A stretch of DNA of 64,000 nucleotides from Listeria kieliensis (GCF_003369925.1 NZ_LARY01000001.1:682001-746000); one strand, 5' to 3'; positions 1 through 10,308 are shown, counted from the stretch's first letter. Notes: generated from the sequence alone by a model not told the origin. Numbers and translations: made by a program.

Positions 1-1
1 A

Positions 2-382
2 TATCCAAAACCTGATCAGGCAGAAGAAGGCGTCAATCAATTATTAGCATTACTTCACACAGAAGAAGCGTATTATAATGTACTAGCCTTCCTAATTATT
101 TTTATCGCAGCATTAATTGTTGTACACATGTTAACGAAATTAATTGGATTCCGTGGCCGAATCCCTGTCGTTAGCCAAATTAATGGTTTAATCGGTGGTA
201 TTTTAGGACTAGTGACAACTTATTTACTTTTATTTGTTGTCCTTTACCTTGGCGCTACGTATCCATCGGAATGGCTAAATGGTGTAATTGAAAATTCAAG
301 TATAGCGGAGTGGATTTTAACAAATACCCCCCTTTTATCCGAGCGTTTTTATGATTGGATGACACAAGTGATTTCAGAATAG
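2..382 (+). CDS. CvpA family membrane protein, 3' part (5' end outside window)
   Basis: An open frame runs from the window edge and ends with TAG at 380-382, so the gene is truncated at its 5' end by the window, not by mutation. The visible 126 residues contain two hydrophobic segments separated by the short polar stretch KLIGFRGRIP, with the second segment starting NGLIGGILGLV. This is the C-terminal pattern of CvpA/colicin V production-type membrane proteins. In Listeria and Bacillus a cvpA-like gene (yshB) lies directly upstream of polX and mutS2, which is the order here. The cellular role of the family in Firmicutes is poorly defined. The family call rests on topology plus synteny. Confidence 0.75.
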   Translation, partial: YPKPDQAEEGVNQLLALLHTEEAYYNVLAFLIIFIAALIVVHMLTKLIGFRGRIPVVSQINGLIGGILGLVTTYLLLFVVLYLGATYPSEWLNGVIENSSIAEWILTNTPLLSERFYDWMTQVISE

Positions 383-388
383 AAAGAT

Positions 389-419
389 GAGACCAGTGGC
401 ATGAACTGGTCTCGTTTTT
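389..419 (+). terminator. intrinsic terminator after cvpA-like gene
   Basis: A 9-bp perfect stem (389-397 with 405-413) and 7-nt loop are followed by GTTTTT. It separates the cvpA-like gene from polX. Confidence 0.8.
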
Positions 420-434
420 GTAAGAGGTGAAAAA

Positions 435-2150
435 ATGGCAGTAAGTAAAAAAGAAGTGATTCGCTTATTGGAAAAAATCGCATTATACATGGAATTAAAA
501 GGTGAAAACAGCTTTAAAACATCGGCATTTAGAAAAGCCGCTCAAAGTTTAGAAATAGACAATCGTAGTTTAAGTGAAATAGATGATATTCGTTTGCTCC
601 CAGGAATTGGAAAAGCGACGGGCGATATCATAGAGGAATATTTAAAAACGGGGAAATCACCCGAGCTTGAAGCGCTAAAAGCTGAGGTACCAAGTGGGCT
701 TATCCCACTTCTTGAAGTAGAAGGTTTAGGCGGAAAAAAACTAGCGAGACTTTACCAAGAACTTGGAGTAACAGACCAAACGAGCTTGCTTGAAGCCGCT
801 GGGAGTGGCCAAATCGAAGCTTTAAAAGGGTTTGGGAAGAAGTCAGTAGAGAAAATGGTGGAAGGAGTCAAAGCACTAGGAACTCGCCCTGATCGCTATC
901 CGTTTCCAAAAGTCTTTCCTGTTGCAGAAGAAATTGAAACTTTTCTTGAAACAATTCCTGAAATTAAACGATTTCACCGAGCAGGAAGTATGCGGCGCAT
1001 GCGAGAAACTTTAAAAGACCTCGATTATGTGCTAGAAACAACGGAACCGGATCAAGTAAAACAAGCTTTGCTCAGTCATTCTAAAATCACAGAGGTAATT
1101 GGTGCGGGCGAAACGAAGGTTTCCGTTCAATTAAGCATAGGAATTACCATTTCTGTTGACTTTAGACTTGTTACGCCTGAAAGCTATGCGACAACGCTAC
1201 ACCATTTTACGGGTTCAAAAGAACATAATATCAAGATGCGGCAGCTAGCCAAAAAACGAGAGCAAAAAATCAGTGAGTATGGCGTGGAAGAAGAAAATGG
1301 CGACGTTCATCATTTTCAAACAGAAACAGAGTTTTTCCGCTTTTTTGATCTTCCGTTTATTCCACCCGAAGTACGAGTCGATGGGACGGAAGTGGAAAGA
1401 ATAACAGAAGAAACGCGTTTTCTTTCATTAGAAGATATTCGTGGAGATTTGCATATGCATACAACTTGGTCAGACGGGGCATATTCAATTGAAGAAATGA
1501 TCCAAGCGAATATCCAAAAGGGCTATGATTATATGGTAATTACTGATCACGGCAAGTTTCTTCATGTCGCAAATGGCTTAAATGAAGAACGACTTCAAAA
1601 GCAACAAGCAGAAATTAGACGGATTGCAGAAAAATATCCGGAAATTGATGTTTATTCAGGTGTAGAAATGGATATTTTAACAGATGGCACCCTTGACTTT
1701 TCGGATGAAACTCTGGAACAATTGGATTTTGTAATTGCGTCGATTCACTCGGGCTTTAATCAATCAGAACAAGAGATTATGGCACGCTTAAAAACGGCAG
1801 CGGAAAATCCGCATGTTCGCTTGATTGCCCATCCAACAGGTCGTGTGATCGGCAGAAGAGAACCTTATGCTGTAAATGTTTCTGAACTCATTAGGCTTGC
1901 AAGTGAAACAGGAACAGCGCTTGAATTAAATGCCAATCCAGAACGATTAGATTTAAAAGCGGAACATTTAGAAATGGCGACAAAAGCAGGCGTGAAAATT
2001 GCCATCAATACAGATGCGCATGACACGCGTCATTTGGATTTTATGGCGCTTGGCGTTCGGGCAGGGATAAAAGGCTGGCTTACTAAAACGGATGTCTTGA
2101 ATACCTTGTCGAAAGAAGCATTCAGACAGTTTATAGAAAAAAAGAAATAG
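435..2150 (+). CDS. polX: Family X DNA polymerase with PHP exonuclease domain
   Basis: The 571-residue protein is full length for bacterial PolX. Residues 1-140 hold helix-hairpin-helix segments (LPGIGKATGDI near 55, EGLGGKKLARL near 95) for DNA binding. The nucleotidyl-transferase core follows, with GSMRRMRETLKDLDYV near 183, where the D-x-D pair would bind metal. The C-terminal PHP domain starts at DLHMHTTWSDG (338) and ends with NTDAH near 525, giving the metal ligands of a 3'-5' exonuclease. The known family role is gap filling and base-excision repair. The ATG follows AGAGGTG at good spacing. mutS2 starts 11 nt downstream, so the two repair genes are probably co-transcribed. Confidence 0.93.
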   Translation: MAVSKKEVIRLLEKIALYMELKGENSFKTSAFRKAAQSLEIDNRSLSEIDDIRLLPGIGKATGDIIEEYLKTGKSPELEALKAEVPSGLIPLLEVEGLGGKKLARLYQELGVTDQTSLLEAAGSGQIEALKGFGKKSVEKMVEGVKALGTRPDRYPFPKVFPVAEEIETFLETIPEIKRFHRAGSMRRMRETLKDLDYVLETTEPDQVKQALLSHSKITEVIGAGETKVSVQLSIGITISVDFRLVTPESYATTLHHFTGSKEHNIKMRQLAKKREQKISEYGVEEENGDVHHFQTETEFFRFFDLPFIPPEVRVDGTEVERITEETRFLSLEDIRGDLHMHTTWSDGAYSIEEMIQANIQKGYDYMVITDHGKFLHVANGLNEERLQKQQAEIRRIAEKYPEIDVYSGVEMDILTDGTLDFSDETLEQLDFVIASIHSGFNQSEQEIMARLKTAAENPHVRLIAHPTGRVIGRREPYAVNVSELIRLASETGTALELNANPERLDLKAEHLEMATKAGVKIAINTDAHDTRHLDFMALGVRAGIKGWLTKTDVLNTLSKEAFRQFIEKKK

Positions 2151-2161
2151 AGGAATGAGCA

Positions 2162-4516
2162 ATGGAAAAAAAGCTTGAAAATATATTAGAATTCGATAAA
2201 ATCAAACAGCAGCTCGGAGAATTTGCTGTTTCAACCCTTGGAGAAGCATCTATTCGTGCTCTCAGCCCTGAAAGCTCATTTGAAAAAGTGAAGGAAGCGC
2301 AGCAAGAAACGGAAGAGGGGGCAAAAGTGCTTCGTTTGCGTGGCAGTGCGCCGATTACGGGCTTGAGCGATGTATTACCACATTTAAAACGACTGGAAAT
2401 TGGCGGCGATTTAAATGGACTTGAAATTTATCAAATTGGCAGTAATTTACGTGTGAGTCGACTGATGAAAAATTTCTTTCATGATCTCGAGGAGCAAGGT
2501 GTCGAGTTGCCTTTCTTATACACACTTGCGGCAGAACTTCTCGAGTTACGTGATCTCGAAGATGAAATTGCGATTTCAGTGGATGAATCAGGTTATGTGC
2601 TAGATACAGCAAGCGAAACTTTGCGTGGCATTCGTCAAACGCTTCACCGGACAGAAGGACGTGTACGTGAAAAATTGGAAGCTTTGCTACGCGACCGGAA
2701 TGCAGCGACGATGCTAAGTGATGCGATCATCACGATTCGAAATGATCGTTACGTGATCCCTGTGAAGCAAGAATATCGCAGTCACTACGGTGGAGTAATT
2801 CATGACCAATCGGCTTCAGGACAAACACTTTTTATTGAGCCACAAAGCGTCGTTGATTTGAACAATGAACGTCGCGCGTTTCAAGCGAAAGCTAACCAAG
2901 AAATTGAACGCATCCTTGCTGAACTTTCAGCACATTTAGCAGAGCACATCTCTGAAATCCATCACAATACGTACTTGCTTGGTCGATTCGATTTTATCTT
3001 GGCAAAAGCACGACTTGGAAAAGCAATGAAAGGCATTTCTCCGGGATTAAATAATCAAGGAATTGTCAAATTGTATGAAGCAAGACACCCTTTGCTTGAT
3101 CCAGAAAAAGTAGTAGCGAATGATATTTTGCTTGGCGAGGGTTACTCGGTTATTGTGATTACAGGACCGAATACTGGTGGTAAAACGATCACGCTCAAAA
3201 CGCTCGGCTTGCTGACGATTATGGCACAAGCTGGCTTGCAAATACCGGCTCGTGAGGAATCTGAAATAGCAGTTTTTGAAGCTGTTTTTGCCGATATCGG
3301 GGATGAACAGTCAATTGAACAAAGCTTGAGTACATTTTCTTCGCATATGACTAACATTGTTTCGATTTTAGGAAAAATGAATGCTAAATCCCTGATCTTG
3401 TTCGATGAATTAGGCGCAGGGACTGACCCACAAGAAGGCGCAGCGCTTGCGATTTCTATTTTGGATGAAGCGGCTAAGCGCGGGGCAAGTGTTGTGGCAA
3501 CGACTCACTATCCTGAACTGAAAGCGTATGGCTATAACCGCCCGTTTGCAACCAATGCATCAGTTGAGTTTAATGTGGAAACCCTCAGCCCGACGTATCG
3601 ACTTTTAATTGGTGTACCCGGCCGCAGTAATGCCTTTGAAATTTCAAGGCGCCTTGGGCTTGATTCGGCCGTGATCGAATCGGCAAAAGCATTAATTGAC
3701 ACGGAAAGCGCGAATTTAAACGAAATGATTACAGACCTTGAAGACAAACGGAATCTAGCCGAACAAGAATTTGAAGAAGCAGCGGAAACAACAAAAGATG
3801 CGGAACACCTTCTTCAAGATTTACAAAAAGAAGTCGCCGCTTACCATCAAAATAAAGAACGCTTACTAGAAGAAGCCAAAAAAGAAGCGGCGAAAGTCAT
3901 CGAAAATGCGGAAGAAGAAGCAGATGGGATTATTCGGGAAATCCGAGAGTTGCAGCTTCGCGGGGCACAAGGCATCAAGGAACATGAATTGATTGACGCC
4001 AAAACCCGCCTTTCTGAGGCGAAGCCGAAGACCATCCAAAAACGTGTTGTTCATCAAACGAAACCGGTCACTCATAAGCTTGAACCGGGCGATGCAGTGC
4101 GCGTGCTTTCTCTAGGGCAAAAAGGAACGCTGATTGATAAAGCTAGCCGCTCGGAATGGAATGTCCAAATCGGGATTATTAAGACAAAAATCAAAGAATC
4201 GGATTTGGAATACATTCAACCCGAGAAGCCTAAAAAAGAGCGTGTGATTACGAATGTTCGGAATACAGAACCGGTTCGCTCTGAGCTCGATTTACGAGGA
4301 ATGCGTTATGAAGATGCGCTTCAAGCGGTGGATAAGTATATTGATGAAGCGCTCCTTGCGGGGTATCCGCGTGTTGCGATCATCCACGGGAAAGGAACAG
4401 GAGCTTTGCGGACTGGCGTCTCGGAATTCTTGAAAAACCACCGAATGGTCAAATCAACAAGGTTTGGCGATGCCGCAGAAGGTGGAAATGGGATTACGAT
4501 CGTGGATTTAAAATGA
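2162..4516 (+). CDS. mutS2: Endonuclease MutS2 / ribosome rescue factor
   Basis: The 784 residues show the MutS2 layout without the mismatch-recognition domain. Walker A GPNTGGKT lies at 335-342, Walker B and D-loop ILFDELGAGTDP near 412, a long charged coiled coil near 520-640, and a C-terminal Smr domain starting DLRGMRYEDA at 710 with HGKGTG near 741. MutS2 has been linked to suppression of homologous recombination and, in Bacillus, to recognition of collided ribosomes; the Smr domain is the nuclease part. All ATPase motifs look intact. It follows polX closely and precedes trxA, the standard Listeria order. Confidence 0.95.
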   Translation: MEKKLENILEFDKIKQQLGEFAVSTLGEASIRALSPESSFEKVKEAQQETEEGAKVLRLRGSAPITGLSDVLPHLKRLEIGGDLNGLEIYQIGSNLRVSRLMKNFFHDLEEQGVELPFLYTLAAELLELRDLEDEIAISVDESGYVLDTASETLRGIRQTLHRTEGRVREKLEALLRDRNAATMLSDAIITIRNDRYVIPVKQEYRSHYGGVIHDQSASGQTLFIEPQSVVDLNNERRAFQAKANQEIERILAELSAHLAEHISEIHHNTYLLGRFDFILAKARLGKAMKGISPGLNNQGIVKLYEARHPLLDPEKVVANDILLGEGYSVIVITGPNTGGKTITLKTLGLLTIMAQAGLQIPAREESEIAVFEAVFADIGDEQSIEQSLSTFSSHMTNIVSILGKMNAKSLILFDELGAGTDPQEGAALAISILDEAAKRGASVVATTHYPELKAYGYNRPFATNASVEFNVETLSPTYRLLIGVPGRSNAFEISRRLGLDSAVIESAKALIDTESANLNEMITDLEDKRNLAEQEFEEAAETTKDAEHLLQDLQKEVAAYHQNKERLLEEAKKEAAKVIENAEEEADGIIREIRELQLRGAQGIKEHELIDAKTRLSEAKPKTIQKRVVHQTKPVTHKLEPGDAVRVLSLGQKGTLIDKASRSEWNVQIGIIKTKIKESDLEYIQPEKPKKERVITNVRNTEPVRSELDLRGMRYEDALQAVDKYIDEALLAGYPRVAIIHGKGTGALRTGVSEFLKNHRMVKSTRFGDAAEGGNGITIVDLK

Positions 4517-4605
4517 GCCAGATGAAGGCTTGAGCAAAAAGATGGAATAAAAAGTGAGCTCCGTTGTATACTGAGGATACATTAAGAGTTAGGAGTTGAG
4601 CTAGC

Positions 4606-4923
4606 ATGGCTGAAATTAAAGAAATTACAGATGCAACCTTCGAAGCAGAAACAAACGAAGGCGTCGTATTAACAGATTTCTGGGCAGCTTGGTGTGGTCC
4701 TTGCCGCATGGTAGCCCCAGTTTTAGAAGAAATTGCAAATGAACGTGGAGACGCGCTCAAAATTGTCAAAATGGATGTTGATGCGAACCAAGAAATTCCA
4801 AGTAAGTTCGGCATCATGAGTATTCCTACTTTACTCGTTAAAAAAGACGGTGAAGTTGTGGATACAGTTATTGGCTACCGTCCAAAAGAAGAATTGGATG
4901 AAGTGATTAACAAATATATGTAG
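4606..4923 (+). CDS. trxA: Thioredoxin
   Basis: The 105-residue protein carries the redox-active WCGPC motif at 29-33 (in FWAAWCGPC) and the cis-proline segment SIPTLL. It reduces protein disulfides in the cytosol and is recycled by thioredoxin reductase. The ATG is preceded by TTAGGAGTTGAGC, a good ribosome binding site. An 89-nt gap after mutS2 and a strong terminator downstream suggest its own transcript. Confidence 0.96.
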   Translation: MAEIKEITDATFEAETNEGVVLTDFWAAWCGPCRMVAPVLEEIANERGDALKIVKMDVDANQEIPSKFGIMSIPTLLVKKDGEVVDTVIGYRPKEELDEVINKYM

Positions 4924-4949
4924 TCCTACCAAAAGTATGGTAAAATAAG

Positions 4950-4979
4950 GACACCGCGAACTTTGCGGTGTCTTTTTTT
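4950..4979 (+). terminator. intrinsic terminator after trxA
   Basis: The arms GACACCGC (4950-4957) and GCGGTGTC (4965-4972) enclose a 7-nt loop and are followed by seven T. Confidence 0.9.
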
Positions 4980-5035
4980 GAGAAAAACGATCTAGGTGTT
5001 TTTAACACTTGGTAACTATATGGGGAGTTGATCTT

Positions 5036-6853
5036 ATGGTGTCTACTCATTTACAAAATAAATTAGCGCTTTTGCCAGATCAGCCAGGTTGTTATCTAAT
5101 GAAAGATGATCAAGGAGTGATCATTTATGTTGGCAAAGCAAAGGTGCTTAAAAATCGAGTTCGCTCTTACTTTACGGGGGCGCATGATGTGAAAACACAG
5201 CGTCTTGTTCAGGAAATTGCGGATTTTGAATATATCGTGACAAGCTCTGATGTGGAAGCTTTACTGCTTGAAATTAATTTGATCAAAAAGCATGATCCAC
5301 GTTTTAATATTCGTTTAAAAGATGATAAAACCTATCCGTTTATTAAAATTACAAGTGAGCGTCATCCACGACTTATCATCACACGACAAGTCAAGAAGGA
5401 TAAAGGCAAATATTTTGGTCCTTATCCAAACGTCTATGCAGCGAATGAAGTCAAAAAGATTTTGGATAAGCTTTACCCGCTAAGAAAGTGTCATGTGCTG
5501 CCGAGTAAAGTTTGTTTATATTACCATCTTGGTCAGTGCCTCGCACCGTGTGTATTTGATGTTTCAGAGGAAACTTATAAAAAAATGTCCGATGAAATTG
5601 TCAGCTTCTTAAATGGGGGCTATAAAGACGTGAAACGCGAACTGAATGAAAAAATGGAAGAAGCGGCTTCTGAGATGGAATTTGAAAAAGCAGCTGAGTT
5701 TCGCGATCAAATTAATGCTATTGAAACCACGCTTGAAAAGCAAAAAATGACAATGAACGATTTTGTTGATCGGGATGTGTTTGGCTACGCGATTGATAAA
5801 GGCTGGATGTGCGTTCAAGTCTTTTTCATCAGACAAGGGAAGTTGATCGAACGCGACGTCTCGCAATTCCCATTTTATAATGATGCAGATGAGGATTTTC
5901 TTACGTTCATCGGTCAGTTTTATCAGAAAGCAAATCACATTCCGCCTAAAGAAATTTTCTTGCCAAATGATGTCGATGATGAAGCGGTGGCGGCTCTTTT
6001 GCCAGATACAAAAATTTTGGTTCCTGCAAGAGGAAAAAAGAAGGATCTTGTCAAATTAGCTTATAAAAACGCAAAAATTGCACTCAATGAAAAATTTATG
6101 TTGCTTGAGCGAAATGAAGAACGAACGGTTGGTGCGGTTGAAAAGCTTGGTGAGCAAATGGGAATCCCTACACCTTCGCGAATCGAAGCGTTTGATAACT
6201 CGAATATCCACGGGACGGATCCGGTTTCGGCGATGGTCACGTTTTTGGATGGGAAGCCGAATAAAAACGATTACCGTAAATATAAGATTAAAACGGTTGC
6301 CGGGCCCGATGATTACGCCACGATGCGCGAGGTCGTAAGAAGGCGCTACTGGCGCGTTTTAAAAGAAGGACTCCCGCTTCCTGACCTCATTTTAATTGAT
6401 GGTGGAAAAGGGCAAATTGATAGTGCGAAAGATGTTTTAGAGAACGAGCTCGGACTTGATTTGCCGGTTGCTGGGCTTGCGAAAGATGATAAGCATAAGA
6501 CGAGTCAGCTTTTGTTCGGTGATCCACTTGAAATCGTACCGCTTGCACGTAATAGCCAAGAATTTTATTTGCTGCAACGGATTCAAGATGAGGTGCACAG
6601 GTTTGCGATCACATTCCACAGGCAGCTGCGGAGTAAGTCAGGTTTCCAATCGATTTTAGACGGTATTCCTGGTGTTGGTCCGGGGCGGAAAAAGAAAATT
6701 TTAAATCATTTTGGTTCGATGAAGAAAATTAAAGCGGCTACGATTGAAGAATTGCAAGAAAGTGGCATTCCAAAGGCGGTTGCAGAAGCTGTTTATCAAA
6801 AGGTACAGGAAGTAAATGAAAAGCTTCAAGATAATAAAAAAACAGATGATTGA
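5036..6853 (+). CDS. uvrC: Excinuclease ABC subunit C
   Basis: UvrC makes both incisions in nucleotide excision repair after UvrAB loading. The N-terminal GIY-YIG nuclease is visible (QPGCYLMKD...IIYVGKAK), then the UVR helix pair ([13 protein letters not shown] near 225) that contacts UvrB. The C-terminal RNase H-like nuclease follows ([29 protein letters not shown]), then tandem HhH motifs ([13 protein letters not shown]). The ATG at 5036 is chosen over an upstream GTG at 5009 because GGGGAG at 5022-5027 is correctly spaced for it, giving 605 residues. lysC begins 17 nt after the stop. Confidence 0.95.
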   Translation: MVSTHLQNKLALLPDQPGCYLMKDDQGVIIYVGKAKVLKNRVRSYFTGAHDVKTQRLVQEIADFEYIVTSSDVEALLLEINLIKKHDPRFNIRLKDDKTYPFIKITSERHPRLIITRQVKKDKGKYFGPYPNVYAANEVKKILDKLYPLRKCHVLPSKVCLYYHLGQCLAPCVFDVSEETYKKMSDEIVSFLNGGYKDVKRELNEKMEEAASEMEFEKAAEFRDQINAIETTLEKQKMTMNDFVDRDVFGYAIDKGWMCVQVFFIRQGKLIERDVSQFPFYNDADEDFLTFIGQFYQKANHIPPKEIFLPNDVDDEAVAALLPDTKILVPARGKKKDLVKLAYKNAKIALNEKFMLLERNEERTVGAVEKLGEQMGIPTPSRIEAFDNSNIHGTDPVSAMVTFLDGKPNKNDYRKYKIKTVAGPDDYATMREVVRRRYWRVLKEGLPLPDLILIDGGKGQIDSAKDVLENELGLDLPVAGLAKDDKHKTSQLLFGDPLEIVPLARNSQEFYLLQRIQDEVHRFAITFHRQLRSKSGFQSILDGIPGVGPGRKKKILNHFGSMKKIKAATIEELQESGIPKAVAEAVYQKVQEVNEKLQDNKKTDD

Positions 6854-6870
6854 GTGAGGGAGAGAAGAAA

Positions 6871-8088
6871 ATGGGCGTTGTTTTGCTGAAATTTGGAGGA
6901 ACTTCAGTCGGAAATGCGGATAAGATTCAAAAAGTGGCTGATCAAGCGATTCGTGAACAAGAACTTGGAAATCAAGTAGTGGTCGTAGTTTCCGCGATGG
7001 GAAAATCTACGGATAAATTGCTTTCGCTCGCAGATGAAATTACTCAGACGCCCGAAAAGCGTGAACTAGATATGCTTCTTGCAACGGGTGAGCAAGTCAC
7101 GATTTCGCTTCTTGCTATGGCATTAGCTGAAAAAGAGAAGGATGCCATTTCCTTTACCGGGTTTCAGGCGGGGATCGAAACGGAAAGCGTACATGGCAAT
7201 GCGCGGATTTAAGACATTGATTCGGAACGAATTCGTGAGGCTTTATTAGCGGGTAAGATTGTGATTGTTGCTGGATTTCAAGGAATCACGCGAGATGGCG
7301 ACATTACGACGCTTGGTCGAGGTGGTTCGGATACAACGGCGGTTGCGCTCGCGGCAGAACTTTCGGCTCTCAAATGTGCGATTTGTACAGATGTAGATGG
7401 CGTTTATACGAGTGACCCGCGTTATATTAAAGGGGCAAGAAAGCTAGAGGAACTTACTTATGATGAGATGCTTGAGTTGGCCCATCTTGGTGCTGGCGTT
7501 TTGCATCCGCGCTCGGTTGAGTATGCGAAAAATTTTAGAACGCCACTTGAAGTTAGAATGAGCCACGGAACAGAACAAGGAACGATGATTAAGGAGGAAA
7601 TGAGTGTGGAAGATACGAAAGTAGTGCGCGGTGTTGCATTTGAAGATGGAATTACTCGAATTACCGTTCATTGGAGCAGAAAAGAAGATATGCGCGTTTC
7701 GAAAGTTTTCACGGAACTTGCGAAAAATGCTGTTGATGTTGATATCATCATTCAAGGAATTACAGGTCTTGGCCACGGTAATTTGTCTTTCACACTAAAA
7801 ACGTCGGCTTTACTTGATGCGCTAGCTGTCTTAGAAGATAAAAAAGCAGAGATTGGCTATGAAAAAATTGAATCAGAACAAGAATTAGCCAAGGTGTCAA
7901 TTGTTGGTTCAGGAATGGTTTCAAATCCGGGAGTTGCTGCACAAATGTTTGAAGCACTAACGGAACATCGAATTCCGATTAAGATGATCAGTACTTCTGA
8001 AATCAAAGTTTCGACTGTTGTGCCGGAACGTGAAATGGTGAAGGCAGCTCAGGTTCTGCATGATACCTTTGAACTTGAAAAAGCGTGA
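6871..8088 (+). pseudogene. lysC: Aspartokinase, interrupted by an in-frame TAA
   Basis: The frame encodes an aspartokinase of normal length (405 codons before the final stop). It starts VVLLKFGGTSVGN, the kinase signature, and continues through [12 protein letters not shown] and [11 protein letters not shown] to two C-terminal ACT domains. Codon 114 is TAA at 7210-7212, inside the kinase domain between GNARI and DIDSERI. The reading frame and family similarity continue unbroken on both sides, so this is a point nonsense change, for example CAA to TAA, and not a frameshift. Aspartokinase makes aspartyl phosphate for lysine, diaminopimelate, threonine and methionine. The start is ATG 6871 after GAGGGAGAG. 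Either the gene is inactive or the read carries an error. Listeria usually has another aspartokinase elsewhere. Confidence 0.85.
7606..8088 (+). CDS. lysC: Putative in-frame internal product: aspartokinase beta (ACT regulatory) subunit
   Basis: Inside the aspartokinase frame AAGGAGG at 7591-7597 lies 8 nt before an in-frame GTG (7606), with an in-frame ATG at 7600. Initiation there gives about 160 residues holding the two ACT domains ([16 protein letters not shown], then [17 protein letters not shown]). Bacillus subtilis LysC (aspartokinase II) is known to make a beta subunit of about this size from an internal start. The internal site lies downstream of the TAA at 7210, so this product could survive the nonsense change. 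The site is seen in the sequence; its use is inferred. Confidence 0.5.
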   Translation: MEDTKVVRGVAFEDGITRITVHWSRKEDMRVSKVFTELAKNAVDVDIIIQGITGLGHGNLSFTLKTSALLDALAVLEDKKAEIGYEKIESEQELAKVSIVGSGMVSNPGVAAQMFEALTEHRIPIKMISTSEIKVSTVVPEREMVKAAQVLHDTFELEKA

Positions 8089-8112
8089 AACTTTTAGGTT
8101 TCACGCTTTTTC
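8077..8112. terminator. bidirectional terminator between lysC and yslB
   Basis: The 15-bp perfect arms at 8077-8091 and 8098-8112 have a 6-nt loop. A-rich and T-rich ends let it serve both convergent genes. It overlaps the lysC stop codon. Confidence 0.9.
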
Positions 8113-8122
8113 AGCTAACTTA

Positions 8123-8587
8123 TTAATAGTCCTTGTAATCTGTGGATTCTTTTAAATCCCATTTAACAACGAGTAAGGCTTCTTTTTTGCGCTTATTGAT
8201 TTCGTCATAAGCTTCAGCGTAATAGCCGTTTTGAGTTTGAATTTGTTCAGCGATAAACCCTGCTTCTAGTTTGAAAGAAGGCTCACCTTGCAAATCAAAG
8301 CGTGTTTCAACAGCTGGCCCATAAAGCAGAATTTGCAACTCTTCTTTTTTTTCCTTGACCACTTCGATTGAGCCAAAGGACGCTTCTTCGAAAAAGTCTT
8401 GGACTTCTTCAAAGGAAGTCAGTGGAAATTTGCGAGCTAAATCTTTTCCTGCCCAGTAAAAGATGTGGGGCGATTCTTCGCCGAGTAAATCTGGTAGTAA
8501 GTAATCACGGAAAAGTTCAACTCCAAAGCTTGGTACCAGTTTGTTTTCTGGTTGAATGGATGTTTCTTGATTTGTTTCTTCTGTCAT
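8123..8587 (-). CDS. yslB: YslB family (DUF2507) protein
   Basis: The 154-residue soluble protein contains VPSFGVELFRDYLLPDLLG followed by FYWAGKDLARKFPL, the recognisable core of the YslB/DUF2507 family. It has a polar, acidic N-terminus and no signal or membrane segment. In Firmicutes it typically sits next to the glutamate racemase gene, as here. Its biochemical role is unknown to me. It is transcribed convergently with lysC and divergently from racE. Confidence 0.8.
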   Translation of the reverse strand: MTEETNQETSIQPENKLVPSFGVELFRDYLLPDLLGEESPHIFYWAGKDLARKFPLTSFEEVQDFFEEASFGSIEVVKEKKEELQILLYGPAVETRFDLQGEPSFKLEAGFIAEQIQTQNGYYAEAYDEINKRKKEALLVVKWDLKESTDYKDY

Positions 8588-8740
8588 TTGACGTACAACC
8601 CCGCTTTCTCTTTTCTCATTATAACGAAAAAGTGCGGTAAAATAAAATAGAATCTAAGAAAATAACAAAAATACTTGCGAAAAGTTAGAAAAAATAAGAA
8701 AATGGAAACGATAGATTTAAAAAGAAATAGAGGCGAGATC

Positions 8741-9562
8741 GTGAAACGAGCGATAGGATTTATAGATTCAGGCGTTGGGGGACTTACCGTTGTAAAGGAA
8801 GTCTTAAAACAATTGCCGCATGAAGAGATTTTTTATTTAGGAGATACTGCACGCTGTCCATACGGGCCACGTGATACGGAAGAAGTACTTCGCTTTACTT
8901 GGGAAATGACACGTTTTCTAGTAGATCGCAATATTAAAATGCTTGTGATTGCTTGTAATACGGCAACTGCCGCTGCGTTAAAAGAAATTCGAGCAACTCT
9001 GGATATACCAGTGATTGGCGTCATTCAGCCTGGTTCGCGTGCTGCACTTAAAGCAACACGAAATAATGAAGTGGGTGTTCTTGGGACGATTGGAACAGTG
9101 CAAAGTATGGCTTATCCGAAAGCGCTTAAAGGTTTAAACCGGCATGTCCGTGTGGATTCTTTAGCTTGTCCGAAGTTTGTTTCTATTGTTGAATCAGGCG
9201 AATATAAGAGCCCAATTGCGAAAAAAGTAGTAGCTGAGTCGCTTTTACCACTTAAAAGTACCAAAATTGATACACTGATTTTAGGATGTACGCATTATCC
9301 GCTTTTAAAACCGCTGATTGAAAACTTTATGGGAGATGAGGTTGCAGTGATTAACTCCGGTGAAGAAACAGCAAGTGAAGTGAGTGCACTACTCGATTAT
9401 CATGATCTTCTTGAAAAAAGCGAAGAAGGGACGCATCATCGTTTCTTTACAACGGGTTCTGTACCGATTTTTGAAGGAATCGCGAAAGACTGGCTTGGCC
9501 TTGAGAAAATGGATGTCGAACATATTACACTTGGCGAGAAGGAGGAACAAGTAGCAAAATGA
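8741..9562 (+). CDS. racE: Glutamate racemase
   Basis: The enzyme interconverts L- and D-glutamate to supply D-Glu for peptidoglycan. Both catalytic cysteines are present, in [10 protein letters not shown] and [11 protein letters not shown], and the N-terminal [16 protein letters not shown] is typical. The start is placed at GTG 8741 ([10 protein letters not shown]) after GAGGCGAG at 8730-8737, giving 273 residues, the normal size. An ATG at 8675 would add 22 residues without family support. The gene ends with an ATGA overlap into rph, so translation is probably coupled. Confidence 0.94.
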   Translation: MKRAIGFIDSGVGGLTVVKEVLKQLPHEEIFYLGDTARCPYGPRDTEEVLRFTWEMTRFLVDRNIKMLVIACNTATAAALKEIRATLDIPVIGVIQPGSRAALKATRNNEVGVLGTIGTVQSMAYPKALKGLNRHVRVDSLACPKFVSIVESGEYKSPIAKKVVAESLLPLKSTKIDTLILGCTHYPLLKPLIENFMGDEVAVINSGEETASEVSALLDYHDLLEKSEEGTHHRFFTTGSVPIFEGIAKDWLGLEKMDVEHITLGEKEEQVAK

Positions 9563-10308
9563 AACGCTTCGATGAACGTGAAAAAAATGAACTAAGAGCT
9601 GTTACGATAGAAAAGGATTATTTGATTCATCCAGAAGGCTCGGTTTTGATATCTGCTGGGTCGACGAAAGTAATTTGTAATGCAAGTGTGGAGGAAAAAG
9701 TGCCTCCTTTTATGCGGGGAGAAGGAAAGGGATGGATTTCTGCTGAATATGCGATGCTTCCACGCGCGACAGGAACTCGTAATATCCGTGAGTCTTCTAA
9801 AGGAAAGGTGAGCGGACGAACGATGGAAATTCAGCGCTTAATCGGAAGAGCACTCCGCGCGGTTGTAGACTTGGATGCTCTTGGGGAACGAACAATTTGG
9901 CTTGATTGTGATGTGATTCAAGCAGATGGCGGTACGCGGACAGCTTCAATCACGGGAGCGTTTGTTGCGATGAGCCTTGCGATTTATCGTTTACATTTGG
10001 AAAAGCCATTTGATTCTTTTCCAATTAAAGATTACTTAGCAGCTATTAGTGTTGGAATTTTGGAAGATGAGACAGCAGTACTTGATCTAAATTATGTAGA
10101 AGATAGTGCAGCTAATGTGGATATGAATTTAATTATGACAGGCGCTGGCCAATTTGTTGAGCTACAAGGAACAGGGGAAGAAGCTACTTTTTCAGAAGAA
10201 GAGCTTGTGGAACTCCTTTCACTTGGAAAAGCCGGTATTAAGCAGCTAGTAGAACTACAAAAAACAGAGCTTGGGGAAGAAATTACGAATTTAATTGAGG
10301 GGGAATAA
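9559..10308 (+). CDS. rph: Ribonuclease PH
   Basis: This 249-residue phosphorolytic 3'-5' exoribonuclease trims tRNA 3' ends. Diagnostic segments are [36 protein letters not shown] (phosphate binding), and [19 protein letters not shown]. The start codon overlaps the racE stop by 4 nt. The enzyme family works as a hexameric ring. Length and motifs appear intact. Confidence 0.95.
   Translation: MKRFDEREKNELRAVTIEKDYLIHPEGSVLISAGSTKVICNASVEEKVPPFMRGEGKGWISAEYAMLPRATGTRNIRESSKGKVSGRTMEIQRLIGRALRAVVDLDALGERTIWLDCDVIQADGGTRTASITGAFVAMSLAIYRLHLEKPFDSFPIKDYLAAISVGILEDETAVLDLNYVEDSAANVDMNLIMTGAGQFVELQGTGEEATFSEEELVELLSLGKAGIKQLVELQKTELGEEITNLIEGE

Noticed and set aside
4494-4817. 107-codon minus-strand frame over trxA
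   Set aside because: It is a shadow of the trxA coding strand, without translation signals.
7210-7212. Programmed recoding at TAA in aspartokinase
   Set aside because: TAA is not a known selenocysteine or pyrrolysine codon and no recoding structure is apparent. A nonsense change or sequence error is simpler.
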